Assembly: GCA_030748635.1 (NCBI GenBank)
Contig: JASMLP010000126.1
Span: 1-56,077 of the forward strand
Direction of reading: 5' to 3'
DNA: 56,077 nucleotides
Source: Planctomycetota bacterium
GTDB taxonomy: Bacteria > Planctomycetota > JACQVV01 > JASMLP01
The notes under the pieces are model-generated. The model was not told where the DNA came from, did not search any database, and saw only the letters and a list, made by a program, of their open reading frames with translations. The position numbers were made by a program, and so were the translations under genes. Shown in pieces: positions 39,837-48,672 of the stretch (its first letter is position 1; the number at the start of each line of letters is the position of its first letter).

Positions 39837-41120
39837 CTACGCCACGTCCTGCTGAGGGTCCTCTCGACGCTCAGGCAACTGAACGCGCTCCCCCCCCTCG
39901 ATCATATCGAGAGTGATCGTGAGGTTATCGATATCATCTCGCGAGGGTAATTCGTACATGACATCCAGCATGACCTCTTCAAGAATGGAACGAATGGCAC
40001 GCGCGCCCGTTTCTTTCTCGATCGCCTTGGCCGCAATCCAAGCGAGAGCCTCCCGATCGATTTCCAGCGACCGCCCCTCAAGTTCGAAAAATTTCTGGTA
40101 CTGCTTCACGATCGCATTCTTGGGCTCCATCATGATCTGGACGAGTTCGTCGCAATCGAGAGGGGCCAGCGTGGTCAGAATCGGCAAACGCCCGATCAGT
40201 TCCGGGATCATCCCAAACTGCAAAATATCATCCGGTTCGGTCTGTGCCAGCGCAACGCCCAGTTCGGTTAGCTCATCACCCGAATCGTCGAGATTGAATC
40301 CGATGGCTTGCTTCCCGATCCGCCGCTGAATAATTTCGTGCAACCCGTCAAACGTTCCGCCGCAGATAAAGAGGATCTGGCGAGTATCGATCTGGATATA
40401 CTGCTGCTCGGGGTGTTTTCGTCCTCCTTGAGGCGGGATGTTGGCAACCGTGCCTTCGAGCATCTTGAGAAGAGCTTGCTGGACACCTTCACCGGAAACA
40501 TCTCGAGTAATCGAGACGTTTTGAGTCGTCCTTCCGATCTTGTCGATCTCATCGATAAAGACGATCCCTTTTTCAGCTCGTTCCCGATCGAAATCAGCTG
40601 CCTGTAGAAGCTTGAGGAGAAGATTCTCGACGTCCTCTCCAACATATCCAGCCTCGGTGATCGTCGTCGCATCTCCGATCGCAAAGGGAACATCCAGCAC
40701 TCGCGCCAGAGTGGAAGCGAGCAAGGTCTTGCCGGTCCCAGTAGGCCCGATGAGAAGAACATTCGACTTTTCGATCTCGACCCCACCCTCATCCTCGGGA
40801 TTCATCTGGGCAAGAATCCTCTTGTAATGATTGTAGACTGCAACCGACAAAACCTTTTTTGCCCGGTCCTGGCTGATCACATACTCATCGAGACGGGATT
40901 TGATCTCGCGGGGTTTGGGCAAGTTTTCGAGCGTCACCCCATCCATTTCGGGAGTTTGACCGGTACGCCTGCGCTCCTGAATGAGAATCGAGTTGCTCAA
41001 CTCAACACATTCATTGCAAATGTAGATGTTAGGAGGACCTGAAATAAGCGTCACTCCCATCTTGCGACTTTTGCCGCAAAACGTGCAACGCTCCACCTCT
41101 TTCTTGCGATCGCGAGTCAC
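39837..41120 (-). CDS. clpX: ATP-dependent protease ATPase subunit ClpX
   Basis: A 427-residue AAA+ unfoldase. The N-terminal zinc-binding domain has C12-x2-C15 and C35-x2-C38. Then [30 protein letters not shown], Walker A GPTGTGKT, the pore loop GYVGEDVE, Walker [24 protein letters not shown], the IGF-type ClpP-docking loop ([11 protein letters not shown]) and sensor 2 [14 protein letters not shown]. It hands substrates to ClpP, encoded immediately upstream. Confidence 0.98.
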   Translation of the reverse strand: MTRDRKKEVERCTFCGKSRKMGVTLISGPPNIYICNECVELSNSILIQERRRTGQTPEMDGVTLENLPKPREIKSRLDEYVISQDRAKKVLSVAVYNHYKRILAQMNPEDEGGVEIEKSNVLLIGPTGTGKTLLASTLARVLDVPFAIGDATTITEAGYVGEDVENLLLKLLQAADFDRERAEKGIVFIDEIDKIGRTTQNVSITRDVSGEGVQQALLKMLEGTVANIPPQGGRKHPEQQYIQIDTRQILFICGGTFDGLHEIIQRRIGKQAIGFNLDDSGDELTELGVALAQTEPDDILQFGMIPELIGRLPILTTLAPLDCDELVQIMMEPKNAIVKQYQKFFELEGRSLEIDREALAWIAAKAIEKETGARAIRSILEEVMLDVMYELPSRDDIDNLTITLDMIEGGERVQLPERREDPQQDVA

Positions 41121-41175
41121 AATCAGCGCCCGTTTGGCCTCATTCGGATTCCCCCTTCACTGTCATCATACCCGC

Positions 41176-41808
41176 TCAGGAGGTCTCAGCGCCTTCAGAA
41201 TCCGAATCGGATCCATCTTCTTCGGAGATTGTATCCACAACCTCATCGACAATCCCATACTCCTGGGCTTCGCTGGAACTCATGAAAAAGTCTCGATCGG
41301 TATCTTTGGAAAGATCCTCGATCTTTCGACCCGTGTGCTTGGCCAAAATCCCGTTCAAGGAGTCTTTCATGCGCAAGATCTCATCGGCCTGAATCTGGAT
41401 ATCCGAAGCGGTACCCTGCGCTCCACCCCACGGTTGATGAATCATGATGCGGGCATTGGGTAGCGCGAATCGCTTCCCCTTGGTGCCTGCAGCCAGAAGA
41501 ACCGCGCCCATCGACGACGCTTGGCCGATGCAGTAGGTAGCCACATCGCACTGCACAAACTGCATCGTGTCGTAAATAGCGAGCCCCGCAGTCACCGATC
41601 CTCCAGGGGAGTTGATGTAGAGGCTGATATCCTGACTCTTGTTCTGCATCTGGAGCAAGAGCATCTGCGAAATAATCAAGTTGGACATGTAATCATCGAT
41701 CGGACGCCCCAGCATGATGATGCGGTCGGTGAGAAGCCGGGAAAATATATCCAGTGCTCGTTCCCCGCGTCCGGTACGTTCGATGACATAGGGCAGCAGA
41801 TCGCTCAT
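41176..41808 (-). CDS. clpP: ATP-dependent Clp protease proteolytic subunit ClpP
   Basis: A 210-residue serine peptidase. Catalytic Ser99 in GQASSMGAV, His124 in MIHQPWGG, and an Asp in the [10 protein letters not shown] segment. [20 protein letters not shown] forms the oxyanion region. An acidic C-terminal tail ([14 protein letters not shown]) extends beyond the usual end. It has an ordinary start [26 protein letters not shown]. Second gene of the tig-clpP-clpX cluster. Confidence 0.98.
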   Translation of the reverse strand: MSDLLPYVIERTGRGERALDIFSRLLTDRIIMLGRPIDDYMSNLIISQMLLLQMQNKSQDISLYINSPGGSVTAGLAIYDTMQFVQCDVATYCIGQASSMGAVLLAAGTKGKRFALPNARIMIHQPWGGAQGTASDIQIQADEILRMKDSLNGILAKHTGRKIEDLSKDTDRDFFMSSSEAQEYGIVDEVVDTISEEDGSDSDSEGAETS

Positions 41809-41902
41809 GGTCTCCTCCGAGGGGACACGAATTATCGGTGGCCCCAGTTAGCAACGGGATCCGCGAACCTGATCAGGCTCGAAAACCCCTTGATAAGTGT
41901 TT

Positions 41903-43303
41903 CTATTCCTTCTTGGTCTTCTTCGTCGATTTCTTCGTGGTCTTCTTCGTCGATTTCTTCTTGCTCGACTTCTTCTTGGTCGACTTCTTCTTGGTTTCTG
42001 GAGCCGCTTCTACAATCTTGGCGTTTTCAACGAGAAACTCTCCCGCTTTGCGTGCGGTCAGATCGCTCCGAAGACTCTCTCGCAACTCATCTTCATTGCC
42101 TTCCTGGCGAACTTCCGAAGCCCAGCGGCCCCGCGAAGCGGCCATCTGCTCGAAGGCGAGGTCCACTTCTTCCTCCGAAGGATAGAGTCCCTCCGCCTCG
42201 GCCACCGAATCGAGCAACAAGGTTTTCTTGAGCTCCCGAACCGTATGCTCCTGCTGAGATTCCAGAAGCTCTTCCCTCTTCTTTCCGATCTCTTCGGGAC
42301 CAAACCCGGCCCGATGAAGAGTGGAGAGAAGTCGATTGAGCGAAGCCTCCGTCTCCGATTCAACATACTTGGCGGGAAGTTCGAAAGAGTGAGCGTCAAT
42401 GAGTTGGTCGATCAGGCGATCGAGAACAGCTTTTTCTTCCTCGTTTTCTTTCGCCTGAGCAAGATCTTCCTCGATCTTGGACTGTAGATCAGCCAGGGAG
42501 TCGAAACCAAACTCGCTGGCAAAAGCGTCATCGAGGTCCGGTTTTTTATCCCGCTTGATGTCGTGAATCTTTGCTTCGAATACCTGCGCCGCGTGCTCAT
42601 GATCTCCGTGAGAGTGAGCAGGCAATTCTCCGGTAACAACATCCCCACGATGTTTCCCGACAAAGGCATCCGGAGGAAAGTCGTGATTTCCCTGTTCCGC
42701 CCCTTCCGGAAGAATTCGAACATGAATGTTCTCGGAGGTCTTGGCTTCTCCTTCACTTTCGATCTTGAGATCCACTCGGAGGGTATCGCCCCGCTCCACC
42801 GCACCATCCTCCGGTGCACTGACCTCCTCCGCCCGCTCCGACCGCAAGCGGTCGAGAGTATTAGCGATATCCTCCTCGCTAACCTCCACGGATTGCTTTT
42901 CGACCTCGAGTCCCTTGTACTCGCCAAGTTCGATTTCAGGTCGAACCTCGACGGTTGCCTCGAAGGTCATCGATTGTCCTTCTTCACAAACCACCGATTC
43001 GGGGTCGAGTTCAGGAAGCATTACCGGTTGAAGATCGTTCTCTTCGAATGCCTGCCGAAAACTGTCGCCGATCAAGGTCTGCTTGACTTCGCCTTCAATC
43101 TGCTTGCCGAAGCGCCTCTGAAGCAAACGCTTGGGAGCACGGCCCTTGCGAAATCCAGGGATATCGATGCTTTCCCCTAGCTCGCTATAGTTCTTCTGGA
43201 ACTCTCGATCCACAGCTTCTGCGGGGACGGTCACCGTAACCGCTTTCTGGCAAGGTCCGATCTCTGTGATATCCACTTCCATGGAGTGATTTTCTTCACT
43301 CAT
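41903..43303 (-). CDS. tig: Trigger factor with Lys-rich C-terminal tail
   Basis: A 466-residue ribosome-bound chaperone. The N-terminal ribosome-docking signature is GFRKGRAPK near residue 50. The FKBP-type domain spans about 155-245 (VERGDTLRVDLKIESEGE...FPPDAFVGKHRGDVVTGELPAH). A helical C-terminal domain reaches about residue 430, and the protein then ends in 30 residues of almost pure Lys/Ser/Thr (KKKSTKKKSSKKKSTKK...). This tail is not part of classic trigger factor and resembles histone-H1-like or RNA-binding tails, so it may add nonspecific rRNA or DNA contact. First gene of the tig-clpP-clpX operon. Confidence 0.96.
   Translation of the reverse strand: MSEENHSMEVDITEIGPCQKAVTVTVPAEAVDREFQKNYSELGESIDIPGFRKGRAPKRLLQRRFGKQIEGEVKQTLIGDSFRQAFEENDLQPVMLPELDPESVVCEEGQSMTFEATVEVRPEIELGEYKGLEVEKQSVEVSEEDIANTLDRLRSERAEEVSAPEDGAVERGDTLRVDLKIESEGEAKTSENIHVRILPEGAEQGNHDFPPDAFVGKHRGDVVTGELPAHSHGDHEHAAQVFEAKIHDIKRDKKPDLDDAFASEFGFDSLADLQSKIEEDLAQAKENEEEKAVLDRLIDQLIDAHSFELPAKYVESETEASLNRLLSTLHRAGFGPEEIGKKREELLESQQEHTVRELKKTLLLDSVAEAEGLYPSEEEVDLAFEQMAASRGRWASEVRQEGNEDELRESLRSDLTARKAGEFLVENAKIVEAAPETKKKSTKKKSSKKKSTKKTTKKSTKKTKKE
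41906..41999. repeat. Short tandem repeats coding the Lys-rich tail
   Basis: Near-repeats of 15-24 bp (TTCTTCTTGGTCGAC and variants, plus strand) encode the repeated KKKST/KKSTKK units at the trigger factor C-terminus. Confidence 0.8.
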
Positions 43304-43452
43304 GGTGCACTCTCCGAAAATCCGGGTCTATGAAACGTTTGTATTGGGTATTCGACCTATATAGGAAACCCTACCTAAGCTTCCCGTGAAAACGGCCCCC
43401 AACGAATTGGGGACAGGGAGAAAACCCAGTAAGGTCAAAAATGGTCTCGGGA

Positions 43453-43480
43453 ACTATAACGGACCGCAACCCGGTGTCAA
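43453..43480 (-). promoter_or_regulatory. Sigma-70 promoter of tig-clpP-clpX
   Basis: Minus strand TTGACA (43480-43475), 16 nt, TATAGT (43458-43453), the strongest housekeeping promoter match in the window. The predicted leader is about 145 nt and contains a perfect CCCCAA/TTGGGG hairpin with a 4-nt loop at 43397-43412. Confidence 0.7.
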
Positions 43481-43589
43481 CGATTTCATGTCCATAAAGA
43501 GGTGTAAATGATTGAATAGACAAGGTATTGAAGTTGTTCGCGCTCCTCCCTATCATGCCGCCTCAAGCCTAAAAGCCAGGATCCAATTC

Positions 43590-44009
43590 ATGAGTCAGAC
43601 GCCCGCGGTCGAGGGAACAGGCACTCCCTCACCCTCCTCCCCCAACCAAGCCGCATCTTCGGTAACCCTCTATGTCACCCTAGCCACCCTGCGAGGATGC
43701 TCGATACCGAATCTCTGCGACGAATCGCACCTCATCGGCGCGTTACGAGACGCATGTCAACGAGCTCAATTCTCGGAACTCCAGATCTCCGTGAAAACCT
43801 TCGAACCCGAGGGTTCGGGAGTCACGGGAGTCGCCATCATTGGCGAAAGCCATGTCGCCATCCATACCTGGCCTGAGCACGGATCGCTTTTTTTGGATGT
43901 CGCCAGCTGCAGCACCTACGAAAGCACTCAGAGAGCTCTCGAGGCTGTTCAGGACGCTTTTCCCGGCTCCACCCTCGTCCGCCGCGACGACATCATCCAC
44001 GAATCCTAA
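43590..44009 (+). CDS. speD: S-adenosylmethionine decarboxylase-like pyruvoyl enzyme (SpeD family)
   Basis: A 139-residue SpeD-family proenzyme. IIGESHVAIHTWPEHGSLFLDVASC contains the self-cleavage Glu86-Ser87, where Ser87 would become the pyruvoyl group, with His92 and Cys107 at the same spacing as S63, H68 and C83 of Thermotoga SpeD. The canonical N-terminal GKHL/GRHL motif is replaced by VTLYVTLATLRGC, preceded by about 24 Ser/Pro-rich residues. AGGA sits eight bases before the ATG. No spermidine synthase gene is nearby. Some SpeD homologs have been reported to decarboxylate ornithine or arginine instead of AdoMet, so the substrate is left open. Confidence 0.82.
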   Translation: MSQTPAVEGTGTPSPSSPNQAASSVTLYVTLATLRGCSIPNLCDESHLIGALRDACQRAQFSELQISVKTFEPEGSGVTGVAIIGESHVAIHTWPEHGSLFLDVASCSTYESTQRALEAVQDAFPGSTLVRRDDIIHES

Positions 44010-44024
44010 ACGCCGTTCTCGCCG

Positions 44025-44777
44025 CTATTTTTCGATCGGTTCGGGCAAAAAAGTGTGCTCTAAACCCCACTGATCGTTCAGATGATCCCCCAGAGCTCGC
44101 ACCCCAACGGTCTCGGTTGCGTAGTGGCCTGCGGCCAGGACATTGAGACCGTGATCCTTGGCCAAGTGATAACTCGCATACGTCCATTCACCGACTAAAA
44201 GCGCATCGAGGCCGAGTTCGACCGCTTCCGCCACGAAGGAACCGCCACTCCCAGAGACAATACCCATTGTCCGAATCAACTCGGGACCGAAGGGATAAAT
44301 ATCCACCCGGCCCCCCAGTTCTCGGCCAAGAGTATCGACTAGATCACCACGCTCACGAGGCGTTTCAAAGCGCCCCCTGAAACCGATGTCCATTCCACCC
44401 GAAGAGCCAAAACCGGATTCGCGCTCCAACCCCAGAATCCGCAACAACAAGGCGTTGTTGCCCAGGTCCGGATGTAAGTCCAGAGGTAAATGGGCGGCAT
44501 AGACGCTGAGGTTCGACTCCAGAAGAGCGACCATGCGAGCCCGATGGGGACCGACCACCCGCTCCGCCTTTCCCCAGAAAAGACCGTGATGAACAATCAG
44601 AAACTGACACCCGGCTTCGATCGCTTTCCCGACAACATGAGCCGATGCGTCGACCGCCGTGCCGACATGTTCGACCTCTTGGTCTCCTTCGACTTGCAAT
44701 CCGTTATCCGAGATATCCGGTATTTCCTTGCACCGGAGAAGTTCATCCAAATGACCCACGAGTGAATCGAGTCTCAA
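44025..44777 (-). CDS. Nif3-like dinuclear metal-centre protein
   Basis: A 250-residue member of the NIF3/YbgI (GTP cyclohydrolase I type 2-like) family. Metal ligands appear in FLIVHHGLFWG near residue 63, AHLPLDLHPDLGNN, and the C-terminal LLVGEWTYASYHLAKDHGLNVLAAGHYATE. The family forms hexameric rings with a two-metal site; the reaction is not established. It starts 3 nt after the secreted-protein gene and is the last gene of the HDOD-TraB operon. Confidence 0.92.
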   Translation of the reverse strand: MRLDSLVGHLDELLRCKEIPDISDNGLQVEGDQEVEHVGTAVDASAHVVGKAIEAGCQFLIVHHGLFWGKAERVVGPHRARMVALLESNLSVYAAHLPLDLHPDLGNNALLLRILGLERESGFGSSGGMDIGFRGRFETPRERGDLVDTLGRELGGRVDIYPFGPELIRTMGIVSGSGGSFVAEAVELGLDALLVGEWTYASYHLAKDHGLNVLAAGHYATETVGVRALGDHLNDQWGLEHTFLPEPIEK

Positions 44778-44780
44778 CGG

Positions 44781-45266
44781 CTACCCCCTCTTCTCAGAGC
44801 GCTTGAGAAGGGAGTCGAGAATTTCCCTCAGGGGGCCGATACTCTTGATCTGAATGCGTACTCCGTTATCCACTCGCCGGATCTGAAAACAGGTAAAGCA
44901 GATAAGAAGACGAACCTCCTGTCCACCAGCCTGCAGTTGCACCGCGTGTCGCGGAACAAAACAGTCTGCGGTTTGCTTGCCGTAGGTTCCTGACTGATAA
45001 AAACCGTTCCGAACCCGACGCATTTCACTGCCGGATTTCAGAACACGTTCTTTCAGAATCGGATATTTTCCGACTCTCGCCCCTCTCTCTTCTTTCACTG
45101 GCCGGATGCTAAAGACTCGAATTTCCTCCGCATTTTGAACCAAAGCGGCCAACTCGGGCCCAAGCGCTTCCAGAGCCTCAGAAGACGGCTCCCCGATAAA
45201 ATCCTGCGCGAAGAGAGAAACCGACAGGGAAAGAGCCGAAAAAACGATCCACTTGACGGAAGTCAT
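44781..45266 (-). CDS. Small secreted protein of unknown function
   Basis: A 161-residue protein from the ATG at 45266, chosen because it begins a signal peptide (VKWIVFSALSLSVSLFA|QDF). The mature part is mixed alpha/beta with an acidic first helix and EEIRVFSIRPV, then KTADCFVPRHAVQLQAGGQEVRLLICFTCFQIRRVDNG, including a CxxC. The pattern hints at a small periplasmic domain, but no family is recognised. Between the TraB gene (58 nt upstream) and Nif3 (3 nt downstream). Confidence 0.65.
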   Translation of the reverse strand: MTSVKWIVFSALSLSVSLFAQDFIGEPSSEALEALGPELAALVQNAEEIRVFSIRPVKEERGARVGKYPILKERVLKSGSEMRRVRNGFYQSGTYGKQTADCFVPRHAVQLQAGGQEVRLLICFTCFQIRRVDNGVRIQIKSIGPLREILDSLLKRSEKRG

Positions 45267-45324
45267 GGGTAACACCCTGCAACCTTTCTGGTTCAAGCTC
45301 TCCATGCAGTCCATAGTAGACCGC

Positions 45325-46530
45325 TCAGACAAGTTCCTTCAACCATCCAAACGCAACAAAAGTTCCGATCGTGCTCCCCAGGTTGGAAAAAACAAAAACC
45401 AGCAAAATACGAGCAAATCGATTCTGCCACCAACCACGCCAGGATTGTAAATCTTCAGAAAGCCCTTCCATATCGCCGACATGGGGAGGCCGAAAGAAAG
45501 TCTGGACCAGAGCGGTCACCATTCCCGCTCCGACCGCAGGATTGAGCGACGTCAACGGTGCCGCCACAAATGCCGAAAAAATCGTGAGCGGATGCCCTCC
45601 CGCCGCCAAAGCCCCCAGAGAAGCAAACGCTCCGTTCGAGAGGACCCAGGCAAGTGCTGCCTCCTTGAACGCCTCCCCATCCCCCAAAAAGAAGCCGATC
45701 ACAAAAACCCCGATGACCAGAGCAGGTATGAAAAAGGGAAGGAGCCTCGAGAACCGTCCAGGTTCAGGAATTCGGGAAATGGTCTCCAGGTCGAATTCAG
45801 ACTCCTCGGATTCGAGGATCTTGCGAATCCCAGGGACATGGGCAGCCCCTACCACCGCAACGACTCGCTTCCCCGCGGTTTTCCGAATCTGTTCGGCCAT
45901 GTAACGGTCCCGTTCGTCGACCAGCACGGTCTTGAGTGAGGGCATGGTATCACCAAGTTCTTCGAGCAACCCGGAAAGAACATCCCCCTCCTGAAGCCGC
46001 GCTAGATCCTCCTCGGTAACCGATTCTTCCGGCAAAATGACACTTCCAACCAATCCCGCGAGAAGCTGCATCTTGTGCCACCATCCGGTTCCTCGCCAGG
46101 CGCGCAAAAGGGTCGTCCGGATCGGACGATCGCAAAGGACCACATCACAACCCGATTCCTCACCCAAGCGGGCAGCCTCCATCAATTCACTACCTGGCCG
46201 CACCCCAGTCTCCATCCCCACCCGACGCTGGTACGAAGAGAGGATTAGATTTGCGATCAGAAAAGAGACTCGTCGCTCTCGAATCACTTTCCAAAGATCC
46301 AGACCCGTCCACCAGGAGGATTCACTCAGAGCACGATGTCGATCTTCATCCAGTTCGACACAAACCACATCCGGAGTCTCTTCCCGCAAGACCCTCGAGA
46401 CCTCTTCGACCGACCGTTGTGAGACATGGGCGGTCCCAACCAGGACAACCCTTCGATCCCCCCACTCCACAACAACCGGAGGGTTTGCCTTTCTCTCCGC
46501 CTCCTCCGCTTCCTCCTGGGAACCGATCAC
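45325..46530 (-). CDS. TraB/PrgY family membrane protein
   Basis: A 401-residue protein. The TraB domain spans about 18-235 (VVLVGTAHVSQRSVEEVSRVLREETPDVVCVELD with the GxxH motif, LCDRPIRTTLLRAW, VLVDERDRYMAEQI, VVAVVGAAHVPGI). A C-terminal membrane region of about four segments (from FFIPALVIGVFVIGFFLG) contains GALAAGGHPLTIFSAFVAAPLTSLNPAVGAGMVTALVQ. This type is related to the Tiki/TraB putative metalloproteases; PrgY binds or degrades a peptide pheromone. Its ATG overlaps the HDOD-GAF stop by 4 bp. Confidence 0.9.
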   Translation of the reverse strand: MIGSQEEAEEAERKANPPVVVEWGDRRVVLVGTAHVSQRSVEEVSRVLREETPDVVCVELDEDRHRALSESSWWTGLDLWKVIRERRVSFLIANLILSSYQRRVGMETGVRPGSELMEAARLGEESGCDVVLCDRPIRTTLLRAWRGTGWWHKMQLLAGLVGSVILPEESVTEEDLARLQEGDVLSGLLEELGDTMPSLKTVLVDERDRYMAEQIRKTAGKRVVAVVGAAHVPGIRKILESEESEFDLETISRIPEPGRFSRLLPFFIPALVIGVFVIGFFLGDGEAFKEAALAWVLSNGAFASLGALAAGGHPLTIFSAFVAAPLTSLNPAVGAGMVTALVQTFFRPPHVGDMEGLSEDLQSWRGWWQNRFARILLVFVFSNLGSTIGTFVAFGWLKELV

Positions 46531-48095
46531 GAGTCCTTCTGGGATGTAGCCTTCTGGATTTCCTGGCCCACTTTCCCCGCAATCATCATGAGCGGTTCAA
46601 TATCGTGATCGCTCACAACGATTTCTTTCTGAGAATTTCCGAAAATCAGTAGACCCAGAACCTCACTGTCCGCCAGGATCGGGAGAGAAACAAAATTCTT
46701 CGAACCGATAGAAGCGGCCAAACGATCGTCGCGGATTTTCGGATTCTTCGAATTGCGCAAGTCCTCGTGATGCTGGCCTTCCGCACTCAGTACGGTATCC
46801 GCCAGAAGACCGCCCCCCGCCCCCAAAGGCACCTTGATCTTCGAGCAAAGACGCATCGCCTGGGATCCTTGTCCCAATTTGCCCTCAATCTGTTTCTGGT
46901 TCGATCGAACAACGGCAAAAAAAGCTCGCTCGAAACCGTAGACCTCTCGAAGGTGACTCAGAACCAGAGCAATCTTGTCCATGAAAGAACGATTCCCACC
47001 AAAAAGAGACGTTAGGCTCTGCATGACTTGCAAACGTCGCTCCTGAGCAAGGGACTCATGACCGACCTGCTCCTGAGGTTTCCCCTTGCTCTGGGCAAGT
47101 TTTTGCTGAGCAAACCGCTTGAGTGTATCGATCGAGATTCCGAAGGACTCCGTCACCTCGTCCACCAATCCGCGAAGTTGCTCGACAAGTTCGTCGACCT
47201 CACTCCGCGTCATGCTGAGAACCCCTTTGGCAGTTTCATGCACCCGTTCGATCGGAACCGGTTCCTGTCCATCTGCTCCATACAAGCTTTTCGACATCAG
47301 GTTGGCCACACCGATAATGGCCACCATGTTCAAATCCCTACGCTCATGTTTGCGTCGAGGATATTTTCTATTCATCCACGTTAAGGTGTTCTCCACCCAG
47401 ACCTCGGACCGCTCCCCACCGGTCTTTTCCATCTGATGCATCAGGGGCCCAAGGTCGTGGTGGCCCTCAATCGCAGTCTGTAACACTTCGGGAAGATGCC
47501 ACTTTCTTGCCAACGCCGCACCGGCATCCCGATGATCGAGTTGAAACTGTATTCGCTCACTTTCGATGTAATCCTGCCCCTTGCGAACCGCATCAAGTAC
47601 CTGTTCGTACCGCCTCGGATCGATATGCGAAAGAATCAACTTCCCCACATCGTGCAAAAGACCCGACACAAATGCCTCCTCGATGGGAACTTTACCGATC
47701 CTGTTGTTGAGTTTGTCCGTGAGCAGCTGACTCGCCACCGCCGTGGAAATAGCGTGAAGCCAGAACTCTTTCAATATTCCTGTCGGATTTTTGAGTTTGC
47801 TCAAAACCTTGTGAGCAGCCAAAGCCATCGCGAGGTTGCGAACCTTCTCGAACCCAAGCACCACAATGGCCTGAGTCGCATGAGTCACCTTGCTTGACCG
47901 CTGGGCATAAAAAACCGAGTTCGCAACCTTTAATAGGCGGCTCGTCAGACTAGAGTCTGAAAGAATGACATCGGCCAAATCGGACGCACTACTCCGACTC
48001 GAAGCCACCACCGCCCGAACTTTCACCACCACTTCAGGAAGAAGAGGAAGGTGATTGTCTGCGGCTAAACGCGATTCGAGATCCTGAATCCTCAT
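46527..48095 (-). CDS. HDOD and GAF domain signalling protein
   Basis: A 522-residue cytoplasmic protein. The HDOD domain spans about 15-215: LPLLPEVVVKV, SDLADVILSDSSLTSRLLKVANSVFY, AIVVLGFEKVRNLAM, FVSGLLHDVGKLIL (the HD pair kept), IEGHHD. A helical middle follows. The C-terminal GAF-like domain spans about 365-515 (FMDKIALVLSHLREVYGFERAFFAVV, LPILADSEVLGLLIFGNS). HDOD proteins act in chemotaxis, cyclic-di-GMP and stress signalling, usually without phosphodiesterase activity. First gene of the operon with TraB, the secreted protein and Nif3. Confidence 0.9.
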   Translation of the reverse strand: MRIQDLESRLAADNHLPLLPEVVVKVRAVVASSRSSASDLADVILSDSSLTSRLLKVANSVFYAQRSSKVTHATQAIVVLGFEKVRNLAMALAAHKVLSKLKNPTGILKEFWLHAISTAVASQLLTDKLNNRIGKVPIEEAFVSGLLHDVGKLILSHIDPRRYEQVLDAVRKGQDYIESERIQFQLDHRDAGAALARKWHLPEVLQTAIEGHHDLGPLMHQMEKTGGERSEVWVENTLTWMNRKYPRRKHERRDLNMVAIIGVANLMSKSLYGADGQEPVPIERVHETAKGVLSMTRSEVDELVEQLRGLVDEVTESFGISIDTLKRFAQQKLAQSKGKPQEQVGHESLAQERRLQVMQSLTSLFGGNRSFMDKIALVLSHLREVYGFERAFFAVVRSNQKQIEGKLGQGSQAMRLCSKIKVPLGAGGGLLADTVLSAEGQHHEDLRNSKNPKIRDDRLAASIGSKNFVSLPILADSEVLGLLIFGNSQKEIVVSDHDIEPLMMIAGKVGQEIQKATSQKDS

Positions 48096-48208
48096 AGGTA
48101 GAAACAGTTCCGTTGCTTAAAATTCTGAATTTGAAATTTGAAGGGTAAAGTAAAGCCGACCAATATCATACTCACTCTCCCTCGGATCGTCGATCCCACG
48201 TCCCAGGA

Positions 48209-48225
48209 GGCATTCCCCGAATGCC
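48209..48225. other. Hairpin in the HDOD-GAF/cupin intergenic region
   Basis: GGCATTC and GAATGCC form a perfect 7-bp stem around CCC. The 209-nt divergent gap otherwise shows no clear promoter pair. Confidence 0.3.
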
Positions 48226-48304
48226 CTTCTCCCTATACCGACCGATTCGAGTAGGATCTTAAACAGTCATTAGAAAAAAGTATCCAAGCCAGGAGACATC
48301 CAAC

Positions 48305-48652
48305 ATGATTCACGCCAACTGTAAAGATCTCCCCCTTTCTCCGGTCCAAGTCGAGGGCGCCTCGGGAGTTGGAATACACTGGGTCATTTCCGAAAAAAAG
48401 GGGGCCCCCCATTTTGCCCTGAGACTCTTCGAAGTCCAGCCCAAGGGGCATACTCCTCGGCACAGTCACGACTGGGAACACGAGGTCTACATTCGAAAAG
48501 GATCCGGTCGACTCTATTTCGACGGCAAAGAACGCCCGATCGAAGAAGGGGACATCCTTTTCATTCCTGGAGGGCAAGAACACCAGTTCCTCAATGACGG
48601 ACCCGAAAATCTGGAGTTCCTGTGCATGATTCCCAACCACGCAGACTACTAG
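48305..48652 (+). CDS. Single-domain cupin protein
   Basis: A 115-residue cupin. Motif 1 is HTPRHSHDWEHEVYIRKGSGRLYFDG, giving two or three His and a Glu metal ligands; motif 2 is GDILFIPGGQEHQFLNDG with the last His. Small cupins of this type bind metal and may be dioxygenases, isomerases or sensors; the sequence does not decide. AGGAG is 9 nt before the ATG. The selenoprotein gene begins 20 nt after its stop, so the two are probably one operon. Confidence 0.9.
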   Translation: MIHANCKDLPLSPVQVEGASGVGIHWVISEKKGAPHFALRLFEVQPKGHTPRHSHDWEHEVYIRKGSGRLYFDGKERPIEEGDILFIPGGQEHQFLNDGPENLEFLCMIPNHADY

Positions 48653-48672
48653 GCTCAGGAGAACTAAATCCG

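Noticed and set aside
43512..43589. An upstream start for the SpeD-like gene
   Set aside because: The added 26 residues are not SpeD-like and the ATG at 43590 has a well-placed AGGA.
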